Positions 53,486 through 64,000 of a stretch of DNA of 64,000 nt are shown here, one piece after another. Position numbers and translations under genes: made by a program. Source of the DNA: Pocillopora verrucosa (taxonomy: Eukaryota; Cnidaria; Anthozoa; Scleractinia; Pocilloporidae); contig NC_089320.1 of assembly GCF_036669915.1 (NCBI RefSeq), positions 2,479,129 through 2,543,128 on the forward strand, written 5' to 3'. The notes below the pieces were generated by a model. The model saw nothing but the letters and a program-made list of their open reading frames with translations, did not search any database and was not told the DNA's origin. Position 1 is the first letter of the stretch; the number at the start of each line of letters is the position of its first letter.

Positions 53486-54779
53486 GAGTTCTTCACCGAC
53501 CAAACAAGGAGCTCCTAGAACTAATTAACGCGAGTTAGTTAACCCAATGACAAACTTCATATGATTTTATGCAGACTGTAGAAGAGTTCAACTCCACAAA
53601 TTTACTTTTGATGAATAGTTTTTATTTAGGTATAGGACGGTAAGCAATTCAAACAGAGCTAAAGCACTGTTCGTAGTAGCTTCCAAACGGGCAAGCGGCC
53701 CGCAAGTGCTTAACTGACTTCCGTTTTCTCTTTGTCTTCGTCCAGCTTCGTAGCAAATATATCTAATTGTGTTTTTCAGCCTACAATGTCCCTATGATTT
53801 GCTACTTGTTCCTCCTAACGCAAGGGCTGAAACTTCTTTCAAATGAGAGCCCAAACTTCTAAACTCGGCAAAGCAGTTTACTTTTAACATAACACGAGAC
53901 GAAACATGTGCTCCACTTACCACCAACGGCGCACAACAGCTTCTTTTACACCTCCTTATTAGTTAATAAATTCATCACATTTCCATTTGCGAGGGTAAAC
54001 TGGTCTCAAGCTCACTGCGGCGTTTGTTTCAATCGTTTCGATGTTTGATTTTCGTACAGTCAAGATAACCTTCTGAGATGAACATTTTTGGCTGAAAGAC
54101 ACATAGTCCCTGAATAGAAGAAGGCAACTTACGTCTAGAGTAAAGGCTTCTGTTGTAAAGTAATGTGCACCCATGCGGACGATGATTAGAAACGCACTAT
54201 GACACGAAAGAGTTTTATAAAGTTTGTTTGCGTATCACTGCTTCATTCTCCGCTTGCATTTTGTGGGAAGCTGTCCAATAGTGAACGAATACTTTCCCAT
54301 ATTGGACATCATATTGTCAAGTACGCTGTTAATATAAGGAAGAATTAGTAAATAACGCTCTAAAAATAGTTTGACTTCAGACTGATTTATTGAACCCAGC
54401 AGGGTTGTAGAAGCAATAATCTTTTCCGAGAAACAACTTGTCGTTTCCGGGATATGATATCAGAGGGGGTGGCTGCATGGCCATAGAGTTACTGCCTCGT
54501 TTCCAACCTGAAGTTTTTCTTTTTTCTTTGGATATGGCGGAAATGGTGCGGAAAAGGGCTGAGTACAACGCTGGGCTCTCCCATATGCAATTTTTAGATT
54601 TGTTTTATAAAAAATGAGGCCATTAATGACATAATGCTGTCGAAGGAAAGTCCGTTTTAGAGACGATGACATGACTCATTTGGCATCATATTGTTGTGCC
54701 AGCCCCAAATTGATGACAAGAAATTATTCTCAAATAATGAAACACAACAAAACCTGGCCTAAGTTCCGTCCGGTCAACC
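53486..54779. other. Spacer between the two duplicate copies
   Basis: No exon recognised. Short frames here lack splice context and family likeness. I see no clear repeat family apart from low-complexity runs. Confidence 0.4.
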
Positions 54780-55261
54780 TATCTGTAACACAGCGATATC
54801 TCATCCAATCAGAAGACAAGTTTTGCTCGATCAAACCTGGGTACTGCTATGCGACATGACGTCATCGAGATAGACCTACCACTCCTTACCAGACCTCACG
54901 CGTTTGAAGAACCATAAAGAGGCAAAAGGGAACATTACGGCTGCTACTAAAGCTGCTTGTTCAAGATCACTGGAAAGGAAAGATTTCCGCCAGGCTTCCT
55001 TAAAGGAAATTTAACCTATTTATGCAAACAGATTCATTGTGTTCACTCTCACTCCAATGCGAGGGTGCAGTCGATCGACTACGAAGTAAACGTAACATTG
55101 CTCAACTGAGAACCAATCAAAGGACTTGCTTTGGTCACATGATCAGTTATTTGTGATGTTATTAGACGCTAACCGCTCCCAATTTCTCTTCTTGTTCAGC
55201 GTCTTACGTGTAAGAATGATCTGTTTGATTTGTAGCTTTTGATCACGGTAAGTTAGTAAAT

Positions 55262-55650
55262 ATGTCAAAACTGATCCAAAATGCGATTGATCCCACCATA
55301 GCTTGACTTAGGAGACCTACCAGGTTCTTGTAGGTAGGAGTTTCCTAGGATGCTATGAAGGTGCACACACTATGTCGCAGACAGAAAACCCAAGGGACGT
55401 TACAACTGAACAAGATTCCCTCGATGCAACACTAGCTGGAATTTTAAGTGACGCGCTTAAGTCATACGGCAGTACCGGACCAGGAGGCAGTGTCCTCTAT
55501 ATCCAATATTGGCTGTGGGTGAAACCGGCCTTTCGTTCAGTGCTGACGATTGGAACCGATTAAATTTTCAGAATCGATCACTATGTGCCTTTTTAATGCA
55601 GTGGTGGTACTTTCCCTTACGGTGTCAGCATCAAAGTCAGTCTTGCTTAA
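55262..55650 (+). pseudogene. Decayed second copy of the 134-aa gene
   Basis: Starts ATGTCAAAACTGATCC like the intact copy but meets a TGA after 14 codons (ACCATAGCTTGA), with a small length change next to it. Downstream the frame resumes (TEQDSLDATLAGILSDALKS, YWLWVKP, IGTD) and is again stopped by TAA at 55561-55563, where the intact copy reads TAC. The following Cys-rich segment is recognisable but out of coding use. At least two nonsense changes and indels make it a pseudogene, unless an internal ATG at 55372 is used for a 63-aa fragment. Confidence 0.75.
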
Positions 55651-55769
55651 TAGTTCTTCGTGTTTACGCAGAGTCTTTAAAACTTTCTTACGTAAGCAGA
55701 AATTTACACAAGCGACTTAGTTAACCCAATAACAAACTTTATACATGGTACGTCTAATACGTCTAGACA

Positions 55770-56995
55770 TATATTGTATACGTCTAATATGAAGCAGGTC
55801 TTCAAGCTCGTTGATAGTACGTTCAGCGTAAAGTCGTCTCCAACTCTACCGACACACGACTCTCTTGAACACCTAGTTGAGAGTTTTGACGACTTCTTCG
55901 AATCTAAAATCATTGATATCAGACGTTCTCTCTCTCAACAACCTTCCTCTCGGCCTAAATGTGTGACTCATGTATCGTGCTCTACCTCTTTCAGTCAGTT
56001 TGAACACGTCTCTCTTAATAGTCTCAAGAGTATCATTCAGTCATCAAAAAGTAAAAGTTGTGCTCTCGATCCAATACATATTTGGTTGTTAAAGGACTGT
56101 ATTGATGTTCTGTTGCCCACTCTAACTGATATCATGAACGCGTCTTTGGATCAGCGCATTTTCCTCTCTTTCTTTAAGAAGTCACTAATTTGCCCTCTCA
56201 GTGATAAAAAAAGGACAATCTTGATGCTGATGTCTTTGCCAAATATTCATCCATCTCTAATCTATCGTTTCTCTCTGGGGCATTAGAAAGAACAGTGGCT
56301 TTCCAGATTGAGGGATAATTCACCACCAATGGCTTATTTACTAAAATGCAATCAGCATACAGAAAGCATCACAGTACTGAAACTGCCCTTCTACGAGTTG
56401 GTAATGATATACCTCTGGCCCCGGTTGTTCGAAGATCGGATAGCGCTATCCATTGGATAAATCTCTATCTGGTGGATAACGCTATACGTTTTGCTATCAC
56501 TTATCCGCTGGACAGCGATTTATCCGTTGGATAACGTTATCCACCCTTTATACAACTGGGCCCAGGCCATTGACAACAAATGCGAAGCTGCTCTAGTGTT
56601 GTTAGACTTATCTGCGGCTTTTGACACAACAAACCACGCTATCCTTCTCGATAGGCTTCGGGAACGCTGTGTTTTTGCAAAACGGTTCTTCGTTGGATTG
56701 AATCATACATTAAAGATCTTCCTCAATGCATTGCCCTCGATAAGATTCTTTCTCGACCAAGATACGTCTTGTGGTGTCCGTGAAACTGGGAATTCAGAGA
56801 TTGCAAAATACCGCGACAAGTTTAACTGTGTGAATGAAGAAGACTAATCACATTACTCCTGGCTTCCTGTTAATGACAGAATAATTTTAAGTTACTTTTG
56901 ATTACGTACAAATCTCTTAATAGCCTTGCCCGGGCCCAGTGTACATTGATGAAGTTTTGCTCTCTACTGAAAGAACCATCTGAAAATACATTGTA
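55770..56995 (+). mobile_element. Decayed non-LTR retrotransposon (reverse transcriptase region)
   Basis: Reading frames on the plus strand follow the order of a CR1/L2-like ORF2: a pre-RT segment (SLEHLVESFDDFFESKI), KSCALDPIHIWLLKDC and DVLLPTLTDIMNASLD, then MQSAYRKHHSTETALLRV, AALVLLDLSAAFDT (RT catalytic block A region) and HAILLDRL. A trailing LITYKSLNS-like segment follows near 56895. The frame shifts near 56210 and again after 56650, and the YADD-type block and endonuclease are missing, so it cannot be active. It follows directly after the 134-aa pseudogene. A MITE interrupts it at about 56417-56567. Confidence 0.82.
56417..56567. mobile_element. MITE nested in the reverse transcriptase
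   Basis: About 150 bp between GGCCCCGGTTGTTCGAAG and TATACAACTGGGCCCAGG, which are imperfect inverted repeats; the interior has several GGATAACGYTATCC-like palindromes. Removing it rejoins ATACCTCTGGCC to ATTGACAACAAATGC in frame, restoring the reverse transcriptase reading. The flanking GGCC on both sides may be the target duplication. Confidence 0.75.
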
Positions 56996-57299
56996 ACTGT
57001 AAAATAAAACTAATTAAACAAGAGGCCAACATACGAGAGACAGGAGAGTTATTGAAGACGGCGAAAATCACCACAAATTGCAAATAAAAGAAATTTAAAA
57101 ATTATGACAAATCTTTGAGCGAATGATGGGCAAACTTAACATTCAAATGTTGTAGAACATGTCCAGGATTGACCACCGATGAGATTTATTTTCTGCACAA
57201 AAGACATCAAAAAGTGTCCTCATGACTAAACTTCTAGCGAAACATATATAATTATGTCACAAAGGTGGACATAAGTGGTGTTGTATCCAAAAGTGATCC

Positions 57300-57585
57300 A
57301 GGTTTGAGATCATTGCTGGCAGCATGGTCGGGTAAAGAGCGCGCTGGATCTTAAATCGGGTGATTTAATCAGGTTGGAATCCCGCTCTGAACATCAGCTA
57401 AATATCTTTCTTTGTAATTCTTGATGTACTCCTCGGCAACGCTTGTGATGATAATAATAACAATACTAACAAAAAAAAAACAAAAAAACAAAAAAACAAA
57501 ATAATAATAATAATAATAAAAGTAATAATAATAACAATGATAATTACAAAAATAATAATGTTGATGATGATGATGACACTAAAAA
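57300..57585 (+). mobile_element. tRNA-derived SINE with (AAT)n tail
   Basis: A tRNA-like head, CAGCATGGTCGGGTAAAGAG with a B-box-like GGTTGGAATCCCGC, is followed after about 60 bp by a long AAC/AAT simple-sequence tail (57470-57585), the usual anatomy of a SINE. It ends 25 bp before the stop codon of the next gene on the other strand, so it may lie in that gene's 3' UTR. Confidence 0.6.
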
Positions 57586-57610
57586 CAAAAAATGCCTGCG
57601 ATGAAATCCT

Positions 57611-60600
57611 TTAATCAGGTGAAGGAAGTCCTCTTGTTCGTGGTCCACCATCAAATTCTTCGTCATCAGAGATATCTGGTGACTTGAATGACACCCTGCG
57701 TCCTAAGGGAGCGTTTATTTTGTGATAGTCACGATAAATTTGTCCGGATCCTCTTTTTCTGAGTAAGTTCTTCTTCCATTCTGGCATGCCAACCCAACGC
57801 TGCTCTTCCTTAAGCCTAAAAAATGTAGAATTGGAAAACATGATCGGCTATTTTCTCACTCGCATTACTGGTCAGAAAAGTTTTAAGTAGGTCACAATAG
57901 AATCCAAAGTAGTGTCAAACTAACGGCTATGGAGAAGTAATGAAACATGACCACGTAATCACTCTAAGCACGCAAAAACGCGGATGGCCAAGCTGCAGTT
58001 AGATTTGGTTTTGAAATTGATTGGTTGACAAGGAGGGGCGGGAGATTTTTTTAAGCCAACCACAGCGTGAGCTGAAGCAGAATCAAAGGAAACAGTTCCC
58101 GATATTCTTAAAGTTCTTGAAGTTAAACCCGTTCACACACTTAATAGAGTATACGAAAACACCCAACAGAAAGATGTCTCACAAACCTTTCTTCTTCCTT
58201 CTTGCTGATTAAAGGAATTTTCCATGAAGGTACAAAAGACCACTTTCTTTGCTCAATCTCTCTCTGAAATAAAAAACAACTCATACTATCGACATAAGGT
58301 TAAACCAGTAATGTTAAGCCTATAATTTTCGGAATCGTCTTTTGCAGTTCGTTGTAATCTTCTTCACTCCTAGCCACGGACAGTCCTAATTAGTCTTTTT
58401 TGGTGTTTCCCTCAGTCGGAGTTCTGAGTTTTGCATGACGCCAAAAATTTCCTAAGAATATCGTGATGTTATAATTCCAGAACAAGACAACAATTTGAAA
58501 GATGTTATTCAGTGAATGACAGGCATACTCAGTGGGAAAGAACTTTGAGCGCTCCAAATAGGAGTCAAACCTATAACCTTCCAACCGATTAGTACTTCGG
58601 ATGCTCGACCACTAAGCAGCTATAGAAGACTGGTGGCACGCTTGGTTATTTAACAAGGTCCATGATAAAAGAAAAATTCTATTTACATAATCATTGCACA
58701 GAAGACAACGATTTGTTCCGAAATGGCCTAATTAATACTTCATAGGAAAACTTTGCCATTAATTAGGCCCAAAAGTTGTTGGACAGAATCTTACTTGATT
58801 GATTACTTCAATCCTTCGTTCAACTCAATCAAGTTTCAATTTTTGGAATGTAAAGTTTGTTCTGAGATTGCATAAATGCATTGTTTTAAATACGAAGATC
58901 ACAAGGGACTTTACCAAACGAATACTCCTTACGCCCTAACCTTTTCCCGCTCTACTCTTTCTCGCGCCTTTTCTTTGATGACCCGATTCATCAAGATCTG
59001 TCGCTTCCACAGCGGCAGCACATTCACTAGCTCCTCGTGCAATGATTGGACGTTCCCTTCATGACGACCTTCGCTAGTCTCGTTCTGATTCTTGTATCCT
59101 ATTGGTTGGCCACTAATGCCGTTTCTAACAGTCGTCTTCGTGCGTTCATCTTCAGACTCGCTGATTGCATGACTCGAAGTGCTGGCCTTGTTCGACAAAG
59201 AATCAACCTTTACGATAACGCTGCAGTCATCTTGATTTGTAACATTTGCACTGAACTCAACAGATGTAGATTCAAAGGGTCCGCTTAGGTGGGAAATTTC
59301 ACTGTTGGCTTCATTTTCGTTCAAATCGACCTGTTCTTTCGGCTTTAATGATTCCTCACCTTGCAGAAAAATAAAAGAATGATTGTGACGTTAGAGTAAC
59401 TAATTTCAGCTAATTGAAAGCGAAAACATCTTTTCTCGTATTTTTAAGATAACACGTGAAGTCATTTTAGTGTGATTACTTAATGACAGATGATTTTAGA
59501 GATGCACACGCTAATAATTGTCAAAAATTACGTCATATCGCACCCTACACGAGGTGATTAGAATACAGAAACAATGGTTGCCCCTGAGTTTCTTGATGAT
59601 GAAAGCTTTCATACTGAAACAATTATTCGACGATATTCACTTCGCCTTCGGTGATTCATTGTTATTTCCAGGGGTATGGATAATTCTTTTTTGTCTCTAA
59701 AGAGAATAGGTTTGAGCTGCACTTATATTGCTACGCAAGCATGCAATGAAAACAGTTAACCCCTCCCCCGAAAGATGAATACTGACGAAAACTATTCTTG
59801 AGGATAAAAGGTGCAAATTTCGGAGAAATTGTACGTTGAGACTGCTAAATTGTGATCGTTAAAACAACGATGTCCATGCACGGCTTCAGTAACTGCATTG
59901 ATACATTTTCAGTAAATTCAACCAAAGCCGTTGGATAACGTGAAGTTTGTAGGGCGTTCGTTCGAGATATTTAAGTTCGACTCCAACACTGGTGTATACT
60001 CTTATTACTAAAGAACAAGTGGACAGTAATATTTCCAAAAGAAATCAGTACGGTGGAAGAAACTCAGAGATGTACTAACAAAATAAACAATGTTTTGTTC
60101 TCCAGCATCAACCGATGTCGAACACTTTATTACGCTAAGTGAAAATAGATAGATGCTATAGAAAATATTGAATAAGTAAATGCTGTTAAAATAAATGTTG
60201 CTCTTTAGAGCAGGTAACTGTTAAGTCTGCCCTCGAGCCAAGAAGCCCAATGCGCGTCGATCAACTCGCTCGCTTTTCATAACATCGACGAACAAGGAAT
60301 ATTGCAAGATTCCCCAGGTGGAATGCAATTCCATTGCAGGTGAGCGCCATGCATTTTCTTAGCCTTCTCTCGCATTTTCTATCACGAATTTCTTTCACGC
60401 ATTGTGAGAGTGGGGCATCTTGCCAAAATAAATGATACAAACTAGCTATTTGGCCGGAGCTTTAAAACCCGGATATCTCGTTCGGCAGTCGAGCGCAATG
60501 ACCAATTGGCCAATGTGTCGTCCACGCAGAAAACCAATTTTATTATTGGTTTACTTATAGTATGGTAGCTTACCTGTGACTTCAGAAAACTCTGGCGGAG

Positions 60601-61000
60601 GAGGAAGGATATCCAGTAAAGGCGGTGAAGGAAGGAGCTGTTTTTCTCTCACGGGCTTTTTTGTAAACGGCGAAGGAAGGACTTTAGAAACCGTCGCTTG
60701 AGTGCGCGGCGGGAAAGGCTTTGTGCTCTCATTCAGATCTCTAGTGTTAACAGATGGGGGTATAATAATTTCTTTTAAAACTGCAGGTTTGTTTTTCTTG
60801 TCGTTAATACTTAGTTGTAAAGAAGCTCGTTCGGGCCTTTCTCTCATATGAAAACCAGGTTCCAATGAAGTTTTGAAACTGGCCTCTCTCTTAGTTGGAA
60901 ATGCTAAACTTTTCCCTGGATATTTCATCGCTGGCTTCAGGTTCTCTGTAACCGCCTGACGTTCCTTGGTATCCGTCAGTCTCTTTTGTGCTTTGGCTTG
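57611..61000 (-). CDS. Protein with three P-x-W-K motifs, 3' four exons
   Basis: Four coding exons in transcript order: 60574-61000, 58941-59359, 58187-58263 and 57611-57815, phases consistent, giving the last 375 residues. The upstream exon ends in phase 0 and was not found in the window. The first exon is basic and proline-rich, with PSPPLLDILPPPPEF. Then come three similar helices: LPLWKRQILMNRVIKEKAR, VPSWKIPLISKKEEE and MPEWKKNLLRKRGS, each about 20 residues and each preceded or followed by charged coiled-coil-like sequence. The C terminus (APLGRRVSFKSPDISDDEEFDG) is acidic. Motifs of the type P-x-W-K-x-x-L-L-x-[RK]-[KR] occur in actin-associated proteins such as taperin, phostensin and espin. 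That likeness is by eye, and I do not recognise a specific orthologue. Actin binding is inferred only. Confidence 0.7.
57960..58085. repeat. Dispersed GC-box/CCAAT repeat, copy 6
   Basis: AAGCACGCAAAAACGCGGAT, TGATTGGTTGACAAGGAGGG and AGCCAACCACAGCGTGAGC follow the family order. It lies in the last intron of the P-x-W-K gene. Confidence 0.5.
58550..58625 (-). repeat. tRNA-like repeat (SINE head)
   Basis: The minus strand has an A box (TAGTGGTCGAGCATCCG) and a B box (TAGGTTTGACTCC) at tRNA spacing with GGAGCGCTC at the 3' end, but the acceptor arm does not close. Best read as a tRNA-derived SINE head within an intron. Confidence 0.45.
60295..60430 (-). mobile_element. Diverged SINE fragment
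   Basis: AACAAGGAATATTGCAAGATTCCCC and GGTGGAATGCAATTCCATTGC align by eye with the body of the SINE at 12697-12950. Head lost. It is in the intron between the first two known exons of the P-x-W-K gene. Confidence 0.4.
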
Positions 61001-61991
61001 CTGCAAAAAAAAAAGGCAAATATATATCTGAGAACAGGAGAACCTTAATTTAAGGGGCACCCTCGGATCTACAAAAAGAGTGCCTAAGTTGAGAAGCCCC
61101 TTCATTGAAGGTAACAGGGGCATTTTTCAGTCGGCACAAAGCTGAATAGAGGTGTTCTAGAAGACACTTCATAGTACAAAATTAATCTACAGACAAGAAC
61201 AGCGACATAAAACTGAACTGAAAAATTCCTGCCCACATAAGTATGTGTGATACTGCTTATTTTTTCTCTAGAAATCTCTTTTTCGATGGAAAGTATGGAA
61301 ATTGGACATTTAAGCACTTGCAGGCAACAGAAATGTCAGTTCACAATTGGGGCAAACAACGAGTAAAATTAAGAATGGTGGAATAAGCCATTAAAGAAAA
61401 TTCGCGTCAGTCACACTAACTTTGGTGCAAAACACACTGTTATAAGTGATTAACGTTCAAAAGTAACTAACAATCAGAAGCACTACTTCAAGCCAGTCTC
61501 GCCCCAGGTAAAGTTTGTGAAGAAAGCTGAAATGTAAACATATATCTGAGAGAATAACTTCTCTTTGTTTCAAATAAACTACTTTCATATTGGGGATGTT
61601 CGTTCAGTGTCTCAAAGATCTTCTTTTCCGTAGAAATACAGGATATTGCGTAGCCGGGGCCATTCAACAAAACGACCAGGTAAATCGAGACTTATTTGAA
61701 GCTCCTTCAAGTTATGGATGTTCACTGTTCAGCATTTGTTCGATTTAACAGTATTTAAGGTAAGATTATGCACTTTTCAGGCTTCGTGAGCCACAGGCAG
61801 ACCAACTACAAGGTGTTTGATACCCGTTCGTTGGGTTTATAGAAGGTGTAACACTGCAAAAAAGAGAAAAAGCCACCATCCTGTGATTCGGCCAAATTTA
61901 CATTCCAACCTGAAAGACTGACCGGTCGATTTTTTCCTTTGTCACGAAGTAAGTAACGAAGAGTAGGATTCTTAATCGTAAACTAATATGT

Positions 61992-62011
61992 GGGGGGGGG
62001 GGGGGGGGGGG
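61992..62011. repeat. Poly-G run (20 bases)
   Basis: Uninterrupted G tract, then AGGGG. Length is likely to vary and to be prone to assembly error. Confidence 0.85.
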
Positions 62012-62299
62012 AGGGGCCGAGATAGTAATCTTGTTTTTATTTGGTTTATGAGGATTCTTTTTTCAGTAAATTACCTTCAAAAGTATAACTTTCTTCTGAA
62101 AAAGAGGAGCGTCAAATTACGCCAAGTCCTGCTTGTATCCTTGATAAATCTCAGTACAGTTAAACTTTGTGTAAGAGCGCTTTTCGACTGCAAGCCTTAA
62201 AACCAAAAGCAGTTGAAAGTAGGCAGAGCACGAAAATCGAAACGAACCAAAATGTCATAAAAAGTAAACAATATTTTGAAGTAAAAACAAGCAAACTGC

Positions 62300-62405
62300 C
62301 GAAAGGACGGGAAAACGTGAGTAACCAAGTCATGATTAATTCTATTTTCGCATATGATTGGTTGAGAAGATATAACAAGTTTTCTGAACCATGCCGCTGA
62401 GTCAC
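62300..62405. repeat. Dispersed GC-box/CCAAT repeat, copy 7
   Basis: ACGGGAAAACGTGAGTAACC, AGTCATGATTAATTC and ATATGATTGGTTGAGAAG in the family order. Confidence 0.5.
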
Positions 62406-62943
62406 ACAACCAGGTAACACGAACCCAAAGCAATCTGTGTTACTTCTAGCCCTTGATTAAAAATCGGTCTACATTGATTTTAAAGTTTATTCACGTGGTT
62501 TTCACGATTTACCAATGACACATTTAATAGTTACCAATGTACTTATTTAGTTTTGTATTCTATTAATTTAATAAGCATGCTTTATAATTTTCTTACGTGC
62601 TTTAACTGAGTTTTTATCACTGAAAACTGTAGTTTTAATATAATAATTGTGAAGCATAAATAGAGAGTTACCTTCTTCTTAAAATACAATTGTATCAGTT
62701 AGTAATTTTTCTTAATTCTATTCTTCGTACAACGAAACTGCCATCAAAAATATACAACTAAGAGCTAAGAGGCACTAAAGAGTTCCAATCACTATCTAGA
62801 AAACGTTCTTACAAGTGAAATTCCAATAAGTGACCACAGAAAAAAGCCTTTCAAATCATATATTTAAAAATTATCTGCCGCAATTTAGTTTTTGCACTAC
62901 TTGTGTGCAGTAAATCAAATTATTATCACAAATCAAAATGATT

Positions 62944-63141
62944 GCACATGGTTTGTGGCTACTCAGGTTTAAAGATTTAATAAATGTAACCGAGAAGTTA
63001 CAATTCATAGACCCAACGTTTCGACACTCCTGTCTAGTGCCTTCATCTAGGCAGGAGTGTCGAAATGTTGGGTCTATGAATTGTAACTTATCGGTTACAT
63101 TCATTAAATCTTTAAACCAGAGTCGCAACAAACCGTGTCTG
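62944..63141. repeat. Long foldback (hairpin) element
   Basis: Two inverted arms of roughly 90 bp meet at a loop of about 16 bases (TAGTGCCTTCATCTAG). The inner 40 bp are almost perfect: CATAGACCCAACGTTTCGAC pairs with GTCGAAATGTTGGGTCTATG. Outer parts (GGTTTGTGGCTACTCAGG with CCAGAGTCGCAACAAACC) have a few mismatches. Both strands therefore show the same short open frame. Probably a foldback MITE. Confidence 0.85.
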
Positions 63142-63714
63142 ATTGTCCACCTGGTTGCCATGTGAACTTATTAAATATATTTTAAAATAATTGACATTGT
63201 CTTATAGAAAATGCTCATTGTGACAACGATCAAAGCCTAACATTATAGAAACTTAACTTTGTTGCCATGCTTTAACAGCTAATGTTGTTTGCTTTCATGC
63301 TATTGTTGAGACGTTGGCATCTGTTGAAAGTTCAAAAATGCGTTTAAATTTAAGTTTTAAAAGCTTTTGAAATTATCTAAGTGCCAAAAGGCAAAGCAAA
63401 GTGACAGAAGAAAAAAAAATGTTAGAGACAGATGAAAAGAGATCTGACCTGCTGAATGTGAGCACAGAAGCACAGATTGCTTTAGAAAATAGAAGAAATT
63501 TTGCTGCAAGAAACACTCTAACACTCCAGTTAACATGTATAACATTGAGCATTATTGCTGCAGAAGTAAAATGTATGAAACTCAGGACATTGAAACATTA
63601 AGATCTGCAATTTATGAGGGCAATAACAATTTTCTGGGTTATTATATCAAATGAAGGTAAGATAAAAGTTTAGTCTGTATTCAAGCCAAAATGACCAATG
63701 CTGCCAAAGCTTAT

Positions 63715-64000
63715 TCTGGTTTCCTTAGCATGAAGGAGAGAGGCACTCCACTCCACTCCTTTGGCCATACTGGGGAAATTGGCCCTTGTTCATTTTTGTA
63801 CAGACCTCACTGCACTGGGTCCGTACTGCCACAACTTTGGGTCAATATTCCCCAGTACAGCCCTAAAGCCTGGTTAGTTAGAAGTTAATAGACCTGGTTG
63901 GAGAGAGACACTGTGATAGTAAAGTGTTTTAGCCAGAACACAACACATTGATCCGCCCAAGTCTCAAACCCACACCTTTAAACCCTGAGTCCAGCACACT
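63715..64000 (-). mobile_element. tRNA-derived SINE cut by the window edge
   Basis: On the minus strand AGTGTGCTGGACTCAGGG and B-box-like GGGTTTGAGAC, then ACACTTTACTATCACAGTGT-type body sequence shared with 12697-12950, ending near TTCATGCTAAGGAAACC (about 63720-63735). The 5' end of the head probably lies past the right edge. Confidence 0.6.

Larger units (their letters stand above)
61001..63714. other. Intron or upstream region of the P-x-W-K gene
   Basis: No exon supported. Because the exon ending at 61000 starts with an acceptor, at least part of this is intron of that gene. A long poly-G run at 61992-62011, a dispersed repeat at about 62300-62405 and a foldback element at 62944-63141 lie here. 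Confidence 0.5.

Noticed and set aside
61102-61670. Minus-strand frames as 5' exons of the P-x-W-K gene
   Set aside because: No donor in the correct phase with an acceptor upstream, and no composition like the known exons.
62871-63165. Matching open frames on both strands
   Set aside because: Produced by the foldback element, not by coding sequence.

Overview
The window is nuclear DNA from an animal. Genes are intron-rich with canonical GT-AG junctions, and one gene encodes a selenoprotein with a eukaryotic SECIS candidate. Ciliary/sperm genes are typical of metazoans, and the introns and intergenic spaces are AT-rich and full of TTAA-flanked MITEs, tRNA-derived SINEs and non-LTR fragments. 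The overall texture and the single-exon class A GPCR suggest a cnidarian, probably an anthozoan such as a stony coral. That taxon is an inference. I rebuilt the split genes by hand from splice sites and frame continuity; gene names come from recalled family sequences, not from a search.

Layout, left to right. 17-1257 (-): first coding exon of a VIT/vWA protein (VWA5A-like) running off the left edge. 1258-6703: no gene seen, with an inverted repeat and a ~300-bp tandem duplication. 6704-8534 (-): SLC25A35-type mitochondrial carrier in two exons, head-to-head with 8754-9446 (+), single-exon mitochondrial ribosomal protein bL9m (MRPL9). 10874-25534 (+): 27-exon coiled-coil gene CCDC150. 26609-27535 (-): intronless rhodopsin-class GPCR. 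27536-31007: no gene seen, with a diverged tandem duplication. 31008-47867 (-): complete 25-exon ARMC3. It is head-to-head, 229 bp between start codons, with 48097-52040 (+), selenoprotein K (SELENOK), whose Sec UGA, stop codon and SECIS candidate can all be placed. 53081-53485 (+): unrecognised 134-aa intronless gene with a broken second copy about 2.2 kb downstream. 55770-56995: decayed non-LTR reverse transcriptase with a MITE inside. 57611-61000 (-): the 3' four coding exons of a gene with three P-x-W-K motifs. 61001-64000: no convincing exon, with a long foldback element and a SINE.

Functional themes: mitochondrial import/translation at one divergent promoter; two cilium/sperm-linked genes (CCDC150, ARMC3), ARMC3 having a perfect match to the RFX X-box consensus upstream; and an ER selenoprotein. 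The most useful second-look items are the SELENOK recoding architecture, the ARMC3/SELENOK promoter, the 3-direct-plus-1-inverted tRNA-like array with a 13-bp target-site duplication, the duplicated orphan gene, and the nested repeats.
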